A stretch of 64,000 nt of DNA from an uncultured Christensenella sp. (GCA_910585055.1 CAJUBY010000001.1:26581-90580); one strand, 5' to 3'; shown: positions 27,272 through 35,973, counted from the first letter of the stretch. A program made the numbers and translations. The notes: a model not told the origin generated them from the sequence alone.

Positions 27272-28320
27272 TACAGCAATACCCCTTTCCCTTCGGGATC
27301 GTCGGTGTAATAGTCCGGCAATATTCTGTGATATTTTCTTTTTACGAATGCTTTTATCCCGAATGCGTACAAAAACGGCAAAACTTTGCCGTAATCGAGT
27401 TTTTGCAATTCGGACGCCGGTGAATATATTAAAAACTTACGGTAATTCACTAGATCGGAATAATCTTCGAGATTATTTTTTTCTCGGAAATCTATAAACC
27501 TGATCAGCACAAATACGCCTGAAAACATTATAGTAACAGCGGCATAACAAATTCCGTAAGGATCGTGGATCCCAATAAAAAATCCGATAAAGCTGCCGAC
27601 CGATGCGCCCAACCACATGCCGCACCATACAAACTTGAATAATATCGGCATTCCTTTTACAAACTTCAATACGCTCAATCCGATAAGCGCCATAAAAAAC
27701 ATCAAAATTCCCATATAATTTCCGGACGCGATTCCGCACCATATCGCAGATATCAAAAACGGCAATACGGAAAGAACGATCGTAATTATCTTAAGAGTAT
27801 AATGCCGGGTAGAATAAACGCCTACGTCTTCGCGCACGGCAAAACCGCTCATATTTGCCACCGCCTCGTTTTTTGTGAACAACGGCCTGCGCAAGTCAAC
27901 AGGGTCGCCTTTATTTGTTTTTTTCATCACTGTTTTAAATAATTCTATTTCGCGTACATATGTACCGCGATCGAAAAAGACGGCTTTGTCACTGTCATGC
28001 GGCGGTAGGTTTTTTATTTTTATTACCCTTACGTGATATTTGTCAATGTATTTCAACTTGATATGACCCAGCGCCGCCCAGTGTGTCAAAAGCGCCGCTG
28101 TCAGTTTGCGCGGATATGTTTTTCCTATAAAAATACGTTGAACGTCGAGCGGCGAAAATCCGCGCGGCATTTCAATAATCGTTTCTTTTTTTACATTTCG
28201 TTTGGCTCTCCGCCCGAAGTAGACTGCCATAAACAATATAGCGCTTATACATAAAAAAACGGCTGCGGCAAGACAGTTATATATAACGGATTCAACCGTA
28301 TTTAAAGATAAGAAATTCAT
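27271..28320 (-). CDS. DUF2207-like membrane protein, paralogue A
   Basis: The 349-residue protein has the same plan as its neighbour: N-terminal helix, MPRGFSPLDVQRIFIGKTYPRKLTAALLTHWAALGHIKLK, and a cluster of four hydrophobic segments (180-270), then a C-terminal half with LQKLDYGKVLPFLYAFGIK. Sharing of these blocks shows tandem duplication followed by strong divergence. Both halves are probably needed together, as they are translationally coupled. The start lacks a clear ribosome site. Confidence 0.7.
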   Translation of the reverse strand: MNFLSLNTVESVIYNCLAAAVFLCISAILFMAVYFGRRAKRNVKKETIIEMPRGFSPLDVQRIFIGKTYPRKLTAALLTHWAALGHIKLKYIDKYHVRVIKIKNLPPHDSDKAVFFDRGTYVREIELFKTVMKKTNKGDPVDLRRPLFTKNEAVANMSGFAVREDVGVYSTRHYTLKIITIVLSVLPFLISAIWCGIASGNYMGILMFFMALIGLSVLKFVKGMPILFKFVWCGMWLGASVGSFIGFFIGIHDPYGICYAAVTIMFSGVFVLIRFIDFREKNNLEDYSDLVNYRKFLIYSPASELQKLDYGKVLPFLYAFGIKAFVKRKYHRILPDYYTDDPEGKGVLL

Positions 28321-28703
28321 TATACCGATTTGCTTTTAAATGCGTTGTTTTATATTTTATTATTCGAAAATTCACAGATAAAATTATCTGACCGAGCTTT
28401 CGCCTACGACTGCGATTTAAAAATTACGTTTTACCTTATGTCTTTGATCTATAAGCAACTTGATAACACGAGCAATCGCTAACAACTTTATATTTTCTCA
28501 TTTTAATGATTTACCATTCGATCAAATCAAGATCGCGCATATATTATATCAATGCCGAAGAATAAAAACAAGTTTTTTTAGCTCCCTTTTTTCTATGTCT
28601 ATCTTAATGATAAACTTCTATTGAGTTTGACACAGTTACATGCAAATCTATTGGAATTATTCTTTCCGGAAGATCGAAATGCAAAATCCTCTTGTTTTAT
28701 AAT

Positions 28704-28793
28704 CTTAAAAAATCATGATTTACTAAACCGTCGGTTTAGCTTAACGTAAGGATATCCGAATATATTTGCCGTCACGGTAAAATTCCGAATAAA
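28704..28793 (-). repeat. Palindrome-core repeat, copy 1
   Basis: Contains CTAAACCGTCGGTTTAG at 28723-28739, a perfect 17 bp dyad. Flanks shared with the other copies, read on the minus strand, are TTATTCGGAATTTTA on one side, CCTTACGTTAAG just before the dyad, and TAAATCATGATTTT after it. Copies 1 and 2 point one way and copies 3 and 4 (39.1-39.5 kb) the other. Confidence 0.8.
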
Positions 28794-29162
28794 GCCGTCT
28801 ATGCCAACAAATTACTAAACGATCCGAAGTAAATTTAAAAGTTTATATTTGCGGTTTTACAATGTGTTAATGTTTCTTAATATATTCGATCGATACGGAT
28901 ATTTTCAAAATCTTTTTCTAATAATTTATTATGGATTTTGTTCAGGCCGTCTACTTCTTGTCGGTAAGATCTAGTTCTCCACGCTGTGCTGTAGTTATGG
29001 AAATGCCGATAGGCATAGTCGTATTTCGGCAATGTCTTAGTATATATACGGTATCTCTAAACTTTTAGTTACGCCTGCGATATGCGACGCGGTAATTCTC
29101 GCAGCGGCGACAGCTCAATTACGGCGTGTCGGTTTCATTCGGAAAATTATTCACGTTGAATG

Positions 29163-29259
29163 AATTTTAAAAAATCCTTATTTACTGAACCGTCGGTTTA
29201 GTGACGCGTAAGGGTATCGCAAAATGATCTTCTTCCATGTAAAATTCCGAATAAAAACG
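29163..29259 (-). repeat. Palindrome-core repeat, copy 2
   Basis: Core CTGAACCGTCGGTTTAG at 29185-29201, with one change from the perfect dyad. The flanks (CCTTATTTA before, GCGTAAGGGTATC and AAAATTCCGAATAAAA after, plus strand) align with copy 1 in the same orientation. Confidence 0.8.
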
Positions 29260-29314
29260 CCAAATAAAACGTTAAAACCTGCGCTGCCGTGATTTTCCGT
29301 ATAATACTCGGCTG

Positions 29315-29350
29315 ACAAAAAATAAAGACCGTTTTATATAACGGCCTTTT
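29315..29350 (-). terminator. Terminator of the mnmE-smpB transcript
   Basis: On the minus strand AAGGCCGTT / AACGGTCTT with loop ATATAA and tail TATTTTTT, right after the small membrane protein gene. Confidence 0.8.
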
Positions 29351-29352
29351 AG

Positions 29353-29610
29353 TCATTCATCTGTATTATTATCTTTTTCCACGATCGCGTCGGCATTGCT
29401 ATTATCGTCTGCCGCAATGTCGGTTCCCGGCGTTTCGGTCTCTTCTTTTAATTGCTCGTCTTCGGGTCTTCGAGTCTCGTTTTTCTTCTTTTTACCGGTC
29501 AAAATCATATAAACCGCAAGAATGCCGAATACAAGCAATAAGAACAGCACGCCCAAAACATAATACCACGGATCTTTGGGATCGTTAAACGCATTTGAAA
29601 GAAATAACAT
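29353..29610 (-). CDS. Small single-helix membrane protein
   Basis: The 85-residue protein has one strong membrane helix (YYVLGVLFLLLVFGILAVYMIL, about 16-38), a KKKK stop-transfer and an acidic, Asn/Asp/Glu-rich tail. AAGGAGAAGCT precedes the ATG. It follows smpB by 77 bases in the same direction and ends at a terminator. No family is recognised; the layout recalls small membrane scaffold or secretion-associated proteins, without proof. Confidence 0.65.
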   Translation of the reverse strand: MLFLSNAFNDPKDPWYYVLGVLFLLLVFGILAVYMILTGKKKKNETRRPEDEQLKEETETPGTDIAADDNSNADAIVEKDNNTDE

Positions 29611-29687
29611 AGCTTCTCCTTTGTGATCTTTTCTCTTATATTATATCCAAAATCTTTTTAAATGTCAACACCGGTATAAAATTACCG

Positions 29688-30191
29688 TCAATATCCGTGA
29701 ATTTCACGTTCCGCAGTTCTGTTTATATCTCTTTCTTTTATCACTTGTTTCTTTTCGTAATTCTTTTTTCCCTTTGCAAGCGCTATTTCGAGTTTAACAA
29801 AACGCCCCTTTAAATACATTTTAACGGGAACGATCGTAAAACCTTTTTCCGCAGCTTTGTCCGCCAACCTTACTATCTGATTCTTATGCAGTAACAAACG
29901 CCGCGATCTTCTGGGATCGGGAGCAAACGCGCCGACTTTCGTATACGGCGTTATCTGACAATTTTTCAATTCCAAATTACCTTTTTCTATATGACAGAAA
30001 CTGTCGCGCAAAGAAACGTCGCCTTTTTTGACCGATTTTACTTCGGAACCCTCCAAAGCGATCCCTACTTCGATAGTTTCCTCGAAAAAGTAATCGAACA
30101 CCGCTTTTTTATTAACGGCGACTACCTTATCGGTATGTTTTTTTTCTGTTTTTGCTCTGATCTTTCTTTCCGATTTACTTTTCATGATCAC
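29688..30191 (-). CDS. smpB: SsrA-binding protein SmpB
   Basis: The product of 165-167 residues has the SmpB core: KAVFDYFFEETIEVGIALEGSEVKSVKKG, NCQITPYTKVGAFAPDPRRSRRLLLHKNQI and the basic C-terminal tail KGKKNYEKKQVIKERD. It binds tmRNA and helps to rescue stalled ribosomes. The stop of mnmE overlaps a GTG start at 30191 (GTGA); an ATG two codons on is the alternative start. No ssrA gene was found in the window. Confidence 0.95.
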   Translation of the reverse strand: MIMKSKSERKIRAKTEKKHTDKVVAVNKKAVFDYFFEETIEVGIALEGSEVKSVKKGDVSLRDSFCHIEKGNLELKNCQITPYTKVGAFAPDPRRSRRLLLHKNQIVRLADKAAEKGFTIVPVKMYLKGRFVKLEIALAKGKKNYEKKQVIKERDINRTAEREIHGY

Positions 30192-31534
30192 TTACCCACG
30201 CAAAACCGTTCGAAAACAGCTGATATTATTTTTTCATCCGCTTTTTCACCGTGCAACTCCGCAATAGCGCCGTATGCTTCATACAACAGTGCTGCGACTA
30301 TTTCCAGGCTTTCCGCATTTTCAAATTCTTTTTCCGCCGAATATAGGCTATCCAAACATTTTTTTACGCATTCATACTGCCTATGGTTACTTATGCTTCC
30401 AACTTCTTTCGGACAAATTTCATACAGTTTTTGCTTTAGTGCGGTAATATTAATTTTTTTCTCTGCGCTTATTTCCAAAATATTGCCGTTTTCCGCTTTC
30501 TTATACTCTTTTCCTATATCCGTTTCGTCGTCGCACTTGTTTTTAACGGTTATGATTTTTATTTTGCTGTTTTCCAAAGTTTTCGGAATTTTATGATTTT
30601 TTTCTTTTTCCGTCAAATATAATATCGCATCGGCGTCCGCCGCTGCTTTTAACGACCGTTCGATCCCTATTTTTTCCACAGGATCATCAGTTTTATCATT
30701 CAAGCCCGCCGTATCCGTTATCACGAATTTTTTTCCTTCATATACATATGTTCCGTCCACCGTGTCCCGTGTCGTTCCGGCTATAGAAGTTACTATTGCT
30801 CTTTCACTTTGAGTCAGCGCATTGAGCAGCGTGGATTTTCCCACATTCGGCGCTCCCAATAAAGCAACTTTAAATCCTTCGTTAATTATTTTTCCGCCGT
30901 TATATCCGCTAATTTCCGATTCCAGTGATTTTATAACATTCTTAATATCGTTCTTTACTTCTTCTTCGAGCTTTCCGTCTCTTTCGTTTCCTTCCAATTC
31001 ATCACCGTAATGAAGTAGCGCTTCGATAGCGCTCAACGCATTCGATAAAAAATATTCCGCTTCCGACAGCGACTTAAAACCGCCGTCGAACCTTTTGTTT
31101 CCGTAATTGAGCTGTTCGATCGTCTGCGCATCTATTATATCGGCAAGAGCTTCACACTGCATAAGATCTATTTTTCCGTTTAAAAACGCTCTTTTCGTAA
31201 ACTCTCCTCTTTCAGCCAAACTCGCTCCGTTCGACAACAATGTTCTTATTATTCCGTCGCAGATCGTTGTATTACCGTGCGGATACAATTCTACTGTATC
31301 CTCGCCGCTGTACGATTTCGGCGCTTTAAATGCCGCCGTCATCAAATTCTCTTTAAAATTATCTCCTAAAAACGTATTTACTTTTATTCTTCCTATTTCC
31401 AGCTTTCTTTCCGTCAACTTCTCCACAAGTTCTATACACCCTTTTCCGCTCACTCTTATAACGGCGACCGCAGATCTTCCGTACGGCGTCGCCAATGCTG
31501 TTATTATTCTGTTTTCGTTGTTCATATTGTTCAT
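30188..31534 (-). CDS. mnmE: tRNA modification GTPase MnmE
   Basis: The 448-residue protein has the N-terminal tetrahydrofolate-binding domain (ITALATPYGRSAVAVIRVSG), the helical domain, the inserted G domain (GAPNVGKSTLLNAL, DTAGLNDKTDDPVEKIGIERS) and the C-terminal CVGK variant of the CxGK motif that supplies the key Cys. With MnmG it modifies wobble uridine 34 in tRNAs. mnmG, its usual neighbour, is not in this window. The start has no clear ribosome site, and a second in-frame ATG lies three codons on. Coupled to smpB downstream. Confidence 0.95.
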   Translation of the reverse strand: MNNMNNENRIITALATPYGRSAVAVIRVSGKGCIELVEKLTERKLEIGRIKVNTFLGDNFKENLMTAAFKAPKSYSGEDTVELYPHGNTTICDGIIRTLLSNGASLAERGEFTKRAFLNGKIDLMQCEALADIIDAQTIEQLNYGNKRFDGGFKSLSEAEYFLSNALSAIEALLHYGDELEGNERDGKLEEEVKNDIKNVIKSLESEISGYNGGKIINEGFKVALLGAPNVGKSTLLNALTQSERAIVTSIAGTTRDTVDGTYVYEGKKFVITDTAGLNDKTDDPVEKIGIERSLKAAADADAILYLTEKEKNHKIPKTLENSKIKIITVKNKCDDETDIGKEYKKAENGNILEISAEKKINITALKQKLYEICPKEVGSISNHRQYECVKKCLDSLYSAEKEFENAESLEIVAALLYEAYGAIAELHGEKADEKIISAVFERFCVGK

Positions 31535-31801
31535 AAGTTTTGCACTTTTTTAATAACTTTGTTTATAACAAACTTTATACTTTTTATTTTGATTGTTTTT
31601 ATCTTCGTGTTTTTCCGTAATTCCTACTTATACACAAATATTAAACAACCGATTTACAAAGTTTTGCACTTTTTTTAAAAAATTTTTTCATTTATAGTGA
31701 GGTCGTTAGATATTATAAACACTATATATTGTATAATTTTCCTTTATAAACATTTATACAGTGCTTACTATATATAACTACTGATAAAATATAATATATA
31801 T
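31535..31801. other. AT-rich gap between mnmE and rsmG with direct repeat and DnaA-box-like site
   Basis: The 267 bases are very AT-rich. AAGTTTTGCACTTTTTT occurs twice in the same orientation, at about 31538 and 31661. One TTATACACA site (a DnaA-box variant) lies at 31628-31636. Alternating TA tracts fill 31690-31800. It could hold the mnmE promoter, or part of a replication origin. Confidence 0.5.
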
Positions 31802-32458
31802 TCAACAACTGAGTTTGCCATAAATGTAAAGTCTCCGGTTTATATCTGTTCCTGGCAAAGTATAATCAAGCGCTTTTATCTGTTCTGTCTTGTATTTTTT
31901 TAACTGATCGGCATTGGGTGGGATCTCTGTTTCGGTCTTGTACAGAATTATCTTACCGTTCGGCTTTGTGAGCGGAACACAATACTCGAGAGTTTTCAAT
32001 ATTCCGGAAACCGCTCTGGCGCAAACCGTGTCGTATCTTTTGCCGAGCTTTACCGCTTCTTCTGCGCGAGCATGAATACACGATAAATTACTGACACCAA
32101 GCTCTGAAACACATCTTTTTATAAGAGCAAGCTTTTTACCGATGCTTTCTATACCGGTAAAATCAAGACCGGTTACGATAGATAACGGAATGCACGGAAA
32201 ACCTCCGCCGCATCCGACGTCGCAACAATCGCCTTGGAAATATTTATAAGGAAAAATACTGTCCAGATAGTGCTTGATATAGATTTCGTCCGGATCTTTG
32301 AGTGAAGAAATATTGATTATCGAATTTACTTCGTAGTACAGTAAAGTAAGCGAATCGAATTTTTCCGGTAAGGAAATGTCGTCGAAATTATCTTTTAAAA
32401 ACTCGGAAAAAATTTTTCTTCCGGCAGATGTATTAAGCTGTTGTGTATTTATTGTCAT
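31802..32458 (-). CDS. rsmG: 16S rRNA (guanine-527-N7)-methyltransferase RsmG
   Basis: The 218-residue protein shows the RsmG pattern: an N-terminal helical part with LTLLYYEVNSIINISSLKDPDEIYIKHYLDSI, the SAM-binding loop DVGCGGGFPCIPLSI, ARAEEAV, and VCARAVSGILKTLEYCVPL. It methylates G527 of 16S rRNA; loss confers low-level streptomycin resistance in other bacteria. It is the third gene in an operon with lepB and the hydrolase-like gene, 10 bases after lepB. Confidence 0.94.
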   Translation of the reverse strand: MTINTQQLNTSAGRKIFSEFLKDNFDDISLPEKFDSLTLLYYEVNSIINISSLKDPDEIYIKHYLDSIFPYKYFQGDCCDVGCGGGFPCIPLSIVTGLDFTGIESIGKKLALIKRCVSELGVSNLSCIHARAEEAVKLGKRYDTVCARAVSGILKTLEYCVPLTKPNGKIILYKTETEIPPNADQLKKYKTEQIKALDYTLPGTDINRRLYIYGKLSC

Positions 32459-32468
32459 AGATTGATCA

Positions 32469-33110
32469 TTACAGTATCGATAATACTTTGGAAGTTATCA
32501 TTTCGGTGTTTCTTGTTCCGTAATAACGCGAATCACGGGACGAATTTCTGTTATCGCCGAGAAAATAAATGTGATCGTCGGGAATGAAAATAATATATTT
32601 TTCTATTTCCGACATATCGGCTTGGTTGTCGGTCAAAAGATCGGTAAGTTCCGGTGTGTATGAAAGAATTGGAGTTCCCCAATAAACAGAAATACGGGTA
32701 CGCATTTTTTCTTTTATATAAGTTTCGTTTAATAAATAAAATCGATTTTGACCTTTTTTGCAAATATAAATATCGATAAATTCGTATTTTTTGTCTGCCA
32801 TGAAGATTAATTTATCGCCGCCGACAGCAATTATCCGTTTTATTACTATATGTTCTTTACCGTCGGAGGAAGTATTCACAGTTACGATATCACCGCGGTC
32901 TACGTTAAAACATTTACGCTGAACGAAACAATAATGATGGTCGAAAATAGTGTTTTCCATGCTGTCGCCGTCTACCGGGATAAAAGCGCAAAAATAAAAA
33001 AACACGATAAAGCCGACGAGAATAAACACTGTAAAATACATCGTAAAGCTTAAAGCGGTTTTTTTTTGTTCGTTTAACAGCAGATCGCCGGTATTTATTT
33101 CGTTTTGCAT
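32469..33110 (-). CDS. lepB: Signal peptidase I
   Basis: The 213-residue protein has an N-terminal membrane helix (about 20-43), the catalytic Ser box PVDGDSMENTI, the Lys box HIVIKRIIAVGGD and the C-terminal GDNRNSSRDSRYYG box. It cleaves signal peptides of exported proteins at the outer face of the membrane. It starts one base after the stop of the hydrolase-like gene, so they are coupled. The pairing with rsmG is unusual. Confidence 0.94.
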   Translation of the reverse strand: MQNEINTGDLLLNEQKKTALSFTMYFTVFILVGFIVFFYFCAFIPVDGDSMENTIFDHHYCFVQRKCFNVDRGDIVTVNTSSDGKEHIVIKRIIAVGGDKLIFMADKKYEFIDIYICKKGQNRFYLLNETYIKEKMRTRISVYWGTPILSYTPELTDLLTDNQADMSEIEKYIIFIPDDHIYFLGDNRNSSRDSRYYGTRNTEMITSKVLSIL

Positions 33111-33111
33111 T

Positions 33112-34689
33112 TTAAACCCACAACACGGAACCGACGGTAAAATCGTAGTCCGAAGAAAATTCCAGCATAAGTATCTGCGACCAATCGGGCAATGTTCCGG
33201 AAGTACCTTTGAAGTTCATGTGTGACAGTGAAAACTTATGCCAATCGTCGGAATTTTTTATTTCGACCGTGCAATTATAAAAATTATCCCTGTCTCGAAC
33301 AGTTACGGATAAATTTTGCGGTTTACCGCACACCATAATTTGAAGCAAAGTGTCGGCGGAAACTTTAAACAGCGGATCGCCCGGTTTGAACGTTATAAGT
33401 GAATTGTCGTTACTTGTAACGCCTTCTATCTCGTAAGGACCGTTGACAAGCATTATTTTACCGCCAAATCGGGATGTCCAGCCGTCCGTTCCCATGCTGC
33501 CGTCGTAAATTTTACGGTGGTTTACGCCCTGTTTGGATTGAATTCCCATCGATTTGGGAATAACGCTCAATAACGTAGAAGACTGTTTTACACCGCCGGG
33601 ATAAGAAAGAGTAGCAAACGCATTTATAGGTTTGTTTGCCTGACAGACGTTTATATGCGCCATATATTTGTCTTTTCCGAGGCTTATGGTTTGAATATTC
33701 ATCCAATTTCTGAACGGAGCTTCTTCTATGCAAAAAGATACGTAAAGATTCAATTGCGGAAGCATTTCGTCCGAAACATTGATTATATCGGGAATATCGA
33801 TATTAAAATATAAATTTCCTTCCGAATTTGACGCCGAAATGTGAGGGCGCGGAAGATCTTGCGAATTACAGCGAGAAGAAAAAAATTTATCCAGATCGCC
33901 GTATACGGAAACTATACCGTCGGCAAACGACCGTTCAACGATCCTAAATGTCTTTAACGATTGGGTGTTTTCCGCCAATTCCGACATAGAGTCCAAAGAC
34001 CCGTCCGTGTCGTTGGAAGATACCGCCATAAACAGATCGATTTTAGTTATAGGAGCATAAGCAATATTATCAAGCGACGCGTGATAGTTTATAAGTGTAT
34101 TGCCGGAACCGTTTACTTTGGGCAATATATTCAATAATGTAGCACAGCCGCAAAGACCGTCATCGAAAGTGGCTAGTTTAAAGACCGTACTTCCTCCGAG
34201 CCCCACGCCTAAAGCGAAGAGTTTTTTGTCTGGGTAATATTCCGAAAGCAATTTTACGGATCGTCGTGCAATACAAGTCCAAATATACCAGTGAGGTAAC
34301 TGACCGTTTTCCGAAATTTCGAATTCGGATATTCCCCGTCTATTACATTCCGACAGTGAATTAGGGTACATTGTATACCGAGTCAATTCATCGGATCTTC
34401 CCATATAATCCAGAATCGCAACGGTATAACCGAGATCGTAAAAGCTTTTTGCCAGAGATTCGTTGACGCCGATATGATCGGATAAATAAAGAATAACGCC
34501 TTTTGATTCGTTGTTTACAAGTATTTTCAAAAATGTACGCGTTCTGCCGTCAACGGTAGTATAGCCGTCGAAATACAGTTCTTTGACGGTAATATCGTTT
34601 TCTGTTTTTGGGGAAAGCTCAGACACATTTAAAGGCAATGCCGATACGTCATAATCTTTCCATAAGTTTATCGGACTTGTGATATCCAC
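33112..34689 (-). CDS. Alpha/beta-hydrolase-fold protein without the Ser nucleophile
   Basis: The 525-residue protein shows an alpha/beta-hydrolase-like N-terminal half: GVILYLSDHIGVNESLAKSFYDLGYTVAILDYMGRSDE resembles the oxyanion region and strand order, and FALGVGLGGSTVFKLA sits where the nucleophile elbow GxSxGG is expected, but the central residue is Gly. The second half is beta-rich and ends with a carbohydrate-binding-like domain (GDPLFKVSADTLLQIMVCGKP...DDWHKFSLSHMNF). No signal peptide is seen. It is the first gene of the operon with lepB and rsmG. Function is unknown; it may be a binding protein rather than an enzyme. Confidence 0.6.
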   Translation of the reverse strand: MDITSPINLWKDYDVSALPLNVSELSPKTENDITVKELYFDGYTTVDGRTRTFLKILVNNESKGVILYLSDHIGVNESLAKSFYDLGYTVAILDYMGRSDELTRYTMYPNSLSECNRRGISEFEISENGQLPHWYIWTCIARRSVKLLSEYYPDKKLFALGVGLGGSTVFKLATFDDGLCGCATLLNILPKVNGSGNTLINYHASLDNIAYAPITKIDLFMAVSSNDTDGSLDSMSELAENTQSLKTFRIVERSFADGIVSVYGDLDKFFSSRCNSQDLPRPHISASNSEGNLYFNIDIPDIINVSDEMLPQLNLYVSFCIEEAPFRNWMNIQTISLGKDKYMAHINVCQANKPINAFATLSYPGGVKQSSTLLSVIPKSMGIQSKQGVNHRKIYDGSMGTDGWTSRFGGKIMLVNGPYEIEGVTSNDNSLITFKPGDPLFKVSADTLLQIMVCGKPQNLSVTVRDRDNFYNCTVEIKNSDDWHKFSLSHMNFKGTSGTLPDWSQILMLEFSSDYDFTVGSVLWV

Positions 34690-34718
34690 ACGAAATCTCC
34701 GAGTAAAAATTCTTGAAT

Positions 34719-34747
34719 ATTATATATCAAATAATTTAATTTGTCAA
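34719..34747 (-). promoter_or_regulatory. Promoter of the hydrolase-like/lepB/rsmG operon
   Basis: TTGACA-N17-TATAAT on the minus strand, both hexamers perfect, about 30 bases from the start codon. Confidence 0.8.
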
Positions 34748-34874
34748 GTGTTAGCGTGTTACAGTAAATACCATAATAACGCTTATTGTATTATAAAAAC
34801 TTAAAATAAGATATGTTTATTGTCCATTCGACGTTATTGTGTTTAATAGCTATCAAAAAGACAAATTTTTAAGT

Positions 34875-34913
34875 AGTAAATCGAATTTTACGATCATAAA
34901 AATTCGATTTACT
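34875..34913. repeat. Long perfect palindrome next to the parB promoter
   Basis: Arms of 15 bp (AGTAAATCGAATTTT at 34875-34889 and its complement at 34899-34913) enclose 9 bases. The right arm touches the -35 box of parB. It could be an operator or a structural element in the divergent intergenic region. Confidence 0.7.
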
Positions 34914-34941
34914 TGACTTTTCCGTATCCGCAGTTTATAAT
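34913..34941 (+). promoter_or_regulatory. Promoter of parB
   Basis: TTGACT-N17-TATAAT, 25 bases before the start codon and abutting a 15 bp-arm palindrome. Confidence 0.8.
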
Positions 34942-34966
34942 AGAAAAAAACAAACGGAGAAACGGT

Positions 34967-35854
34967 ATGTCACCTATCAGAAAAGGCGGTTTGGGAAGAG
35001 GACTGGGCGCTCTACTAAGCGATATAGAAGAAGAATCGGTAATCGGAACGACAGAAACGTCGGAAATGTTACTATCCGATATCGAACCTAATATTGATCA
35101 ACCGCGTAAACAATTCGACGACGATGCGCTTGCGGCACTTGTGGAAAGCATAAAGACTCACGGCGTAATAACGCCTTTGATCGTTACGCCTAAAAAAGAC
35201 GGTAAATATATGATAATTGCCGGCGAGCGTCGATACAGAGCGGCAACGGCAGCCGGGCTGGTTTCCGTTCCCGTATGTGTACGCGAATGCACGCAGGTTC
35301 AGATAGATGAGTTGTCGCTTATAGAGAATATACAGCGCGAAGACCTAAATCCCATGGAAGTTGCTCGCGCGATAAAAAAACTTATGAACGATTATGGCTA
35401 TACGCAGGAAGAGGCCGCAGAACGTATAGGTAAAGCCAGACCTACCGTCGCCAACCTGCTGAGGCTTATGGAACTTGCGGAATCGGTACAGAGTATGGTA
35501 GAAAGCGGACATTTATCTGCAGGACACGCGCGCTGTCTCGTTGTAGTCCCCGATCCCAATTTGCAATGGGAGTTGGCTCAAAAAGCGCGCGACGATAAGA
35601 TGAGCGTCCGCGATTTCGAAAAGCTTGTAAAAAACGCAATCAACCCCAAAAAGAAAACCGAACCGGTAAAGCAAAGCCTTGAGTTGCGCGATATGATAGT
35701 TCGAATGCAGCGTACATTCGGCACGAAAGTGTCTTTGTTGGGTAATGAAAAGAAAGGACGTATTTTTATAGACTACTATACCCCCGACGATTTGGCACGA
35801 CTGGAAAATATGTTGGCATATCTGGAAGAGCACTATACAATAACAGGTAAATAA
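34967..35854 (+). CDS. parB: Chromosome partitioning protein ParB (Spo0J)
   Basis: The 295-residue protein starts RKGGLGRGLGALL (the ParA-contact region), has the CTP-binding fold with ITPLIVTPKKDGKYMIIAGERRYRAA (GERRxR motif) and SLIENIQREDLNPMEVA, then the helix-turn-helix that binds parS (GYTQEEAAERIGKARPTVANLLRL), and a C-terminal dimerisation domain. The ATG at 34967 follows CGGAGA. parA, which normally lies just upstream, is absent; the neighbour is the divergent hydrolase-like gene. Two perfect parS sites lie directly behind the stop codon. Confidence 0.96.
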   Translation: MSPIRKGGLGRGLGALLSDIEEESVIGTTETSEMLLSDIEPNIDQPRKQFDDDALAALVESIKTHGVITPLIVTPKKDGKYMIIAGERRYRAATAAGLVSVPVCVRECTQVQIDELSLIENIQREDLNPMEVARAIKKLMNDYGYTQEEAAERIGKARPTVANLLRLMELAESVQSMVESGHLSAGHARCLVVVPDPNLQWELAQKARDDKMSVRDFEKLVKNAINPKKKTEPVKQSLELRDMIVRMQRTFGTKVSLLGNEKKGRIFIDYYTPDDLARLENMLAYLEEHYTITGK

Positions 35855-35870
35855 TGTTTCACGTGAAACA
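35855..35870. promoter_or_regulatory. parS site 1
   Basis: TGTTTCACGTGAAACA, the exact 16 bp consensus bound by chromosomal ParB. It begins at the first base after the parB stop. Confidence 0.95.
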
Positions 35871-35891
35871 TTACGAATACTAGCTTAAAAA

Positions 35892-35907
35892 TGTTTCACG
35901 TGAAACA
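35892..35907. promoter_or_regulatory. parS site 2
   Basis: A second perfect TGTTTCACGTGAAACA, 37 bp from the first. Such sites cluster close to the chromosomal origin in most bacteria. Confidence 0.95.
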
Positions 35908-35940
35908 AAAGCCCTTACCGAATAGCGGTAGGGGCTTTTT
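35907..35940 (+). terminator. Terminator of parB
   Basis: AAAGCCCTTACCG / CGGTAGGGGCTTTTT hairpin with loop AATAG and a five-T tail, directly after the second parS site. Confidence 0.85.
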
Positions 35941-35973
35941 GATTGCTAGATAAAGCGTAGTTTAGTAAAATGA

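Larger units (their letters stand above)
28321..29314. other. Non-coding AT-rich kilobase with palindromic repeats
   Basis: No frame longer than about 60 codons looks coding on either strand. The region is AT-rich and contains two copies of a repeat family (see 28704-28793 and 29163-29259). No tRNA or known riboswitch was recognised. Confidence 0.6.
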
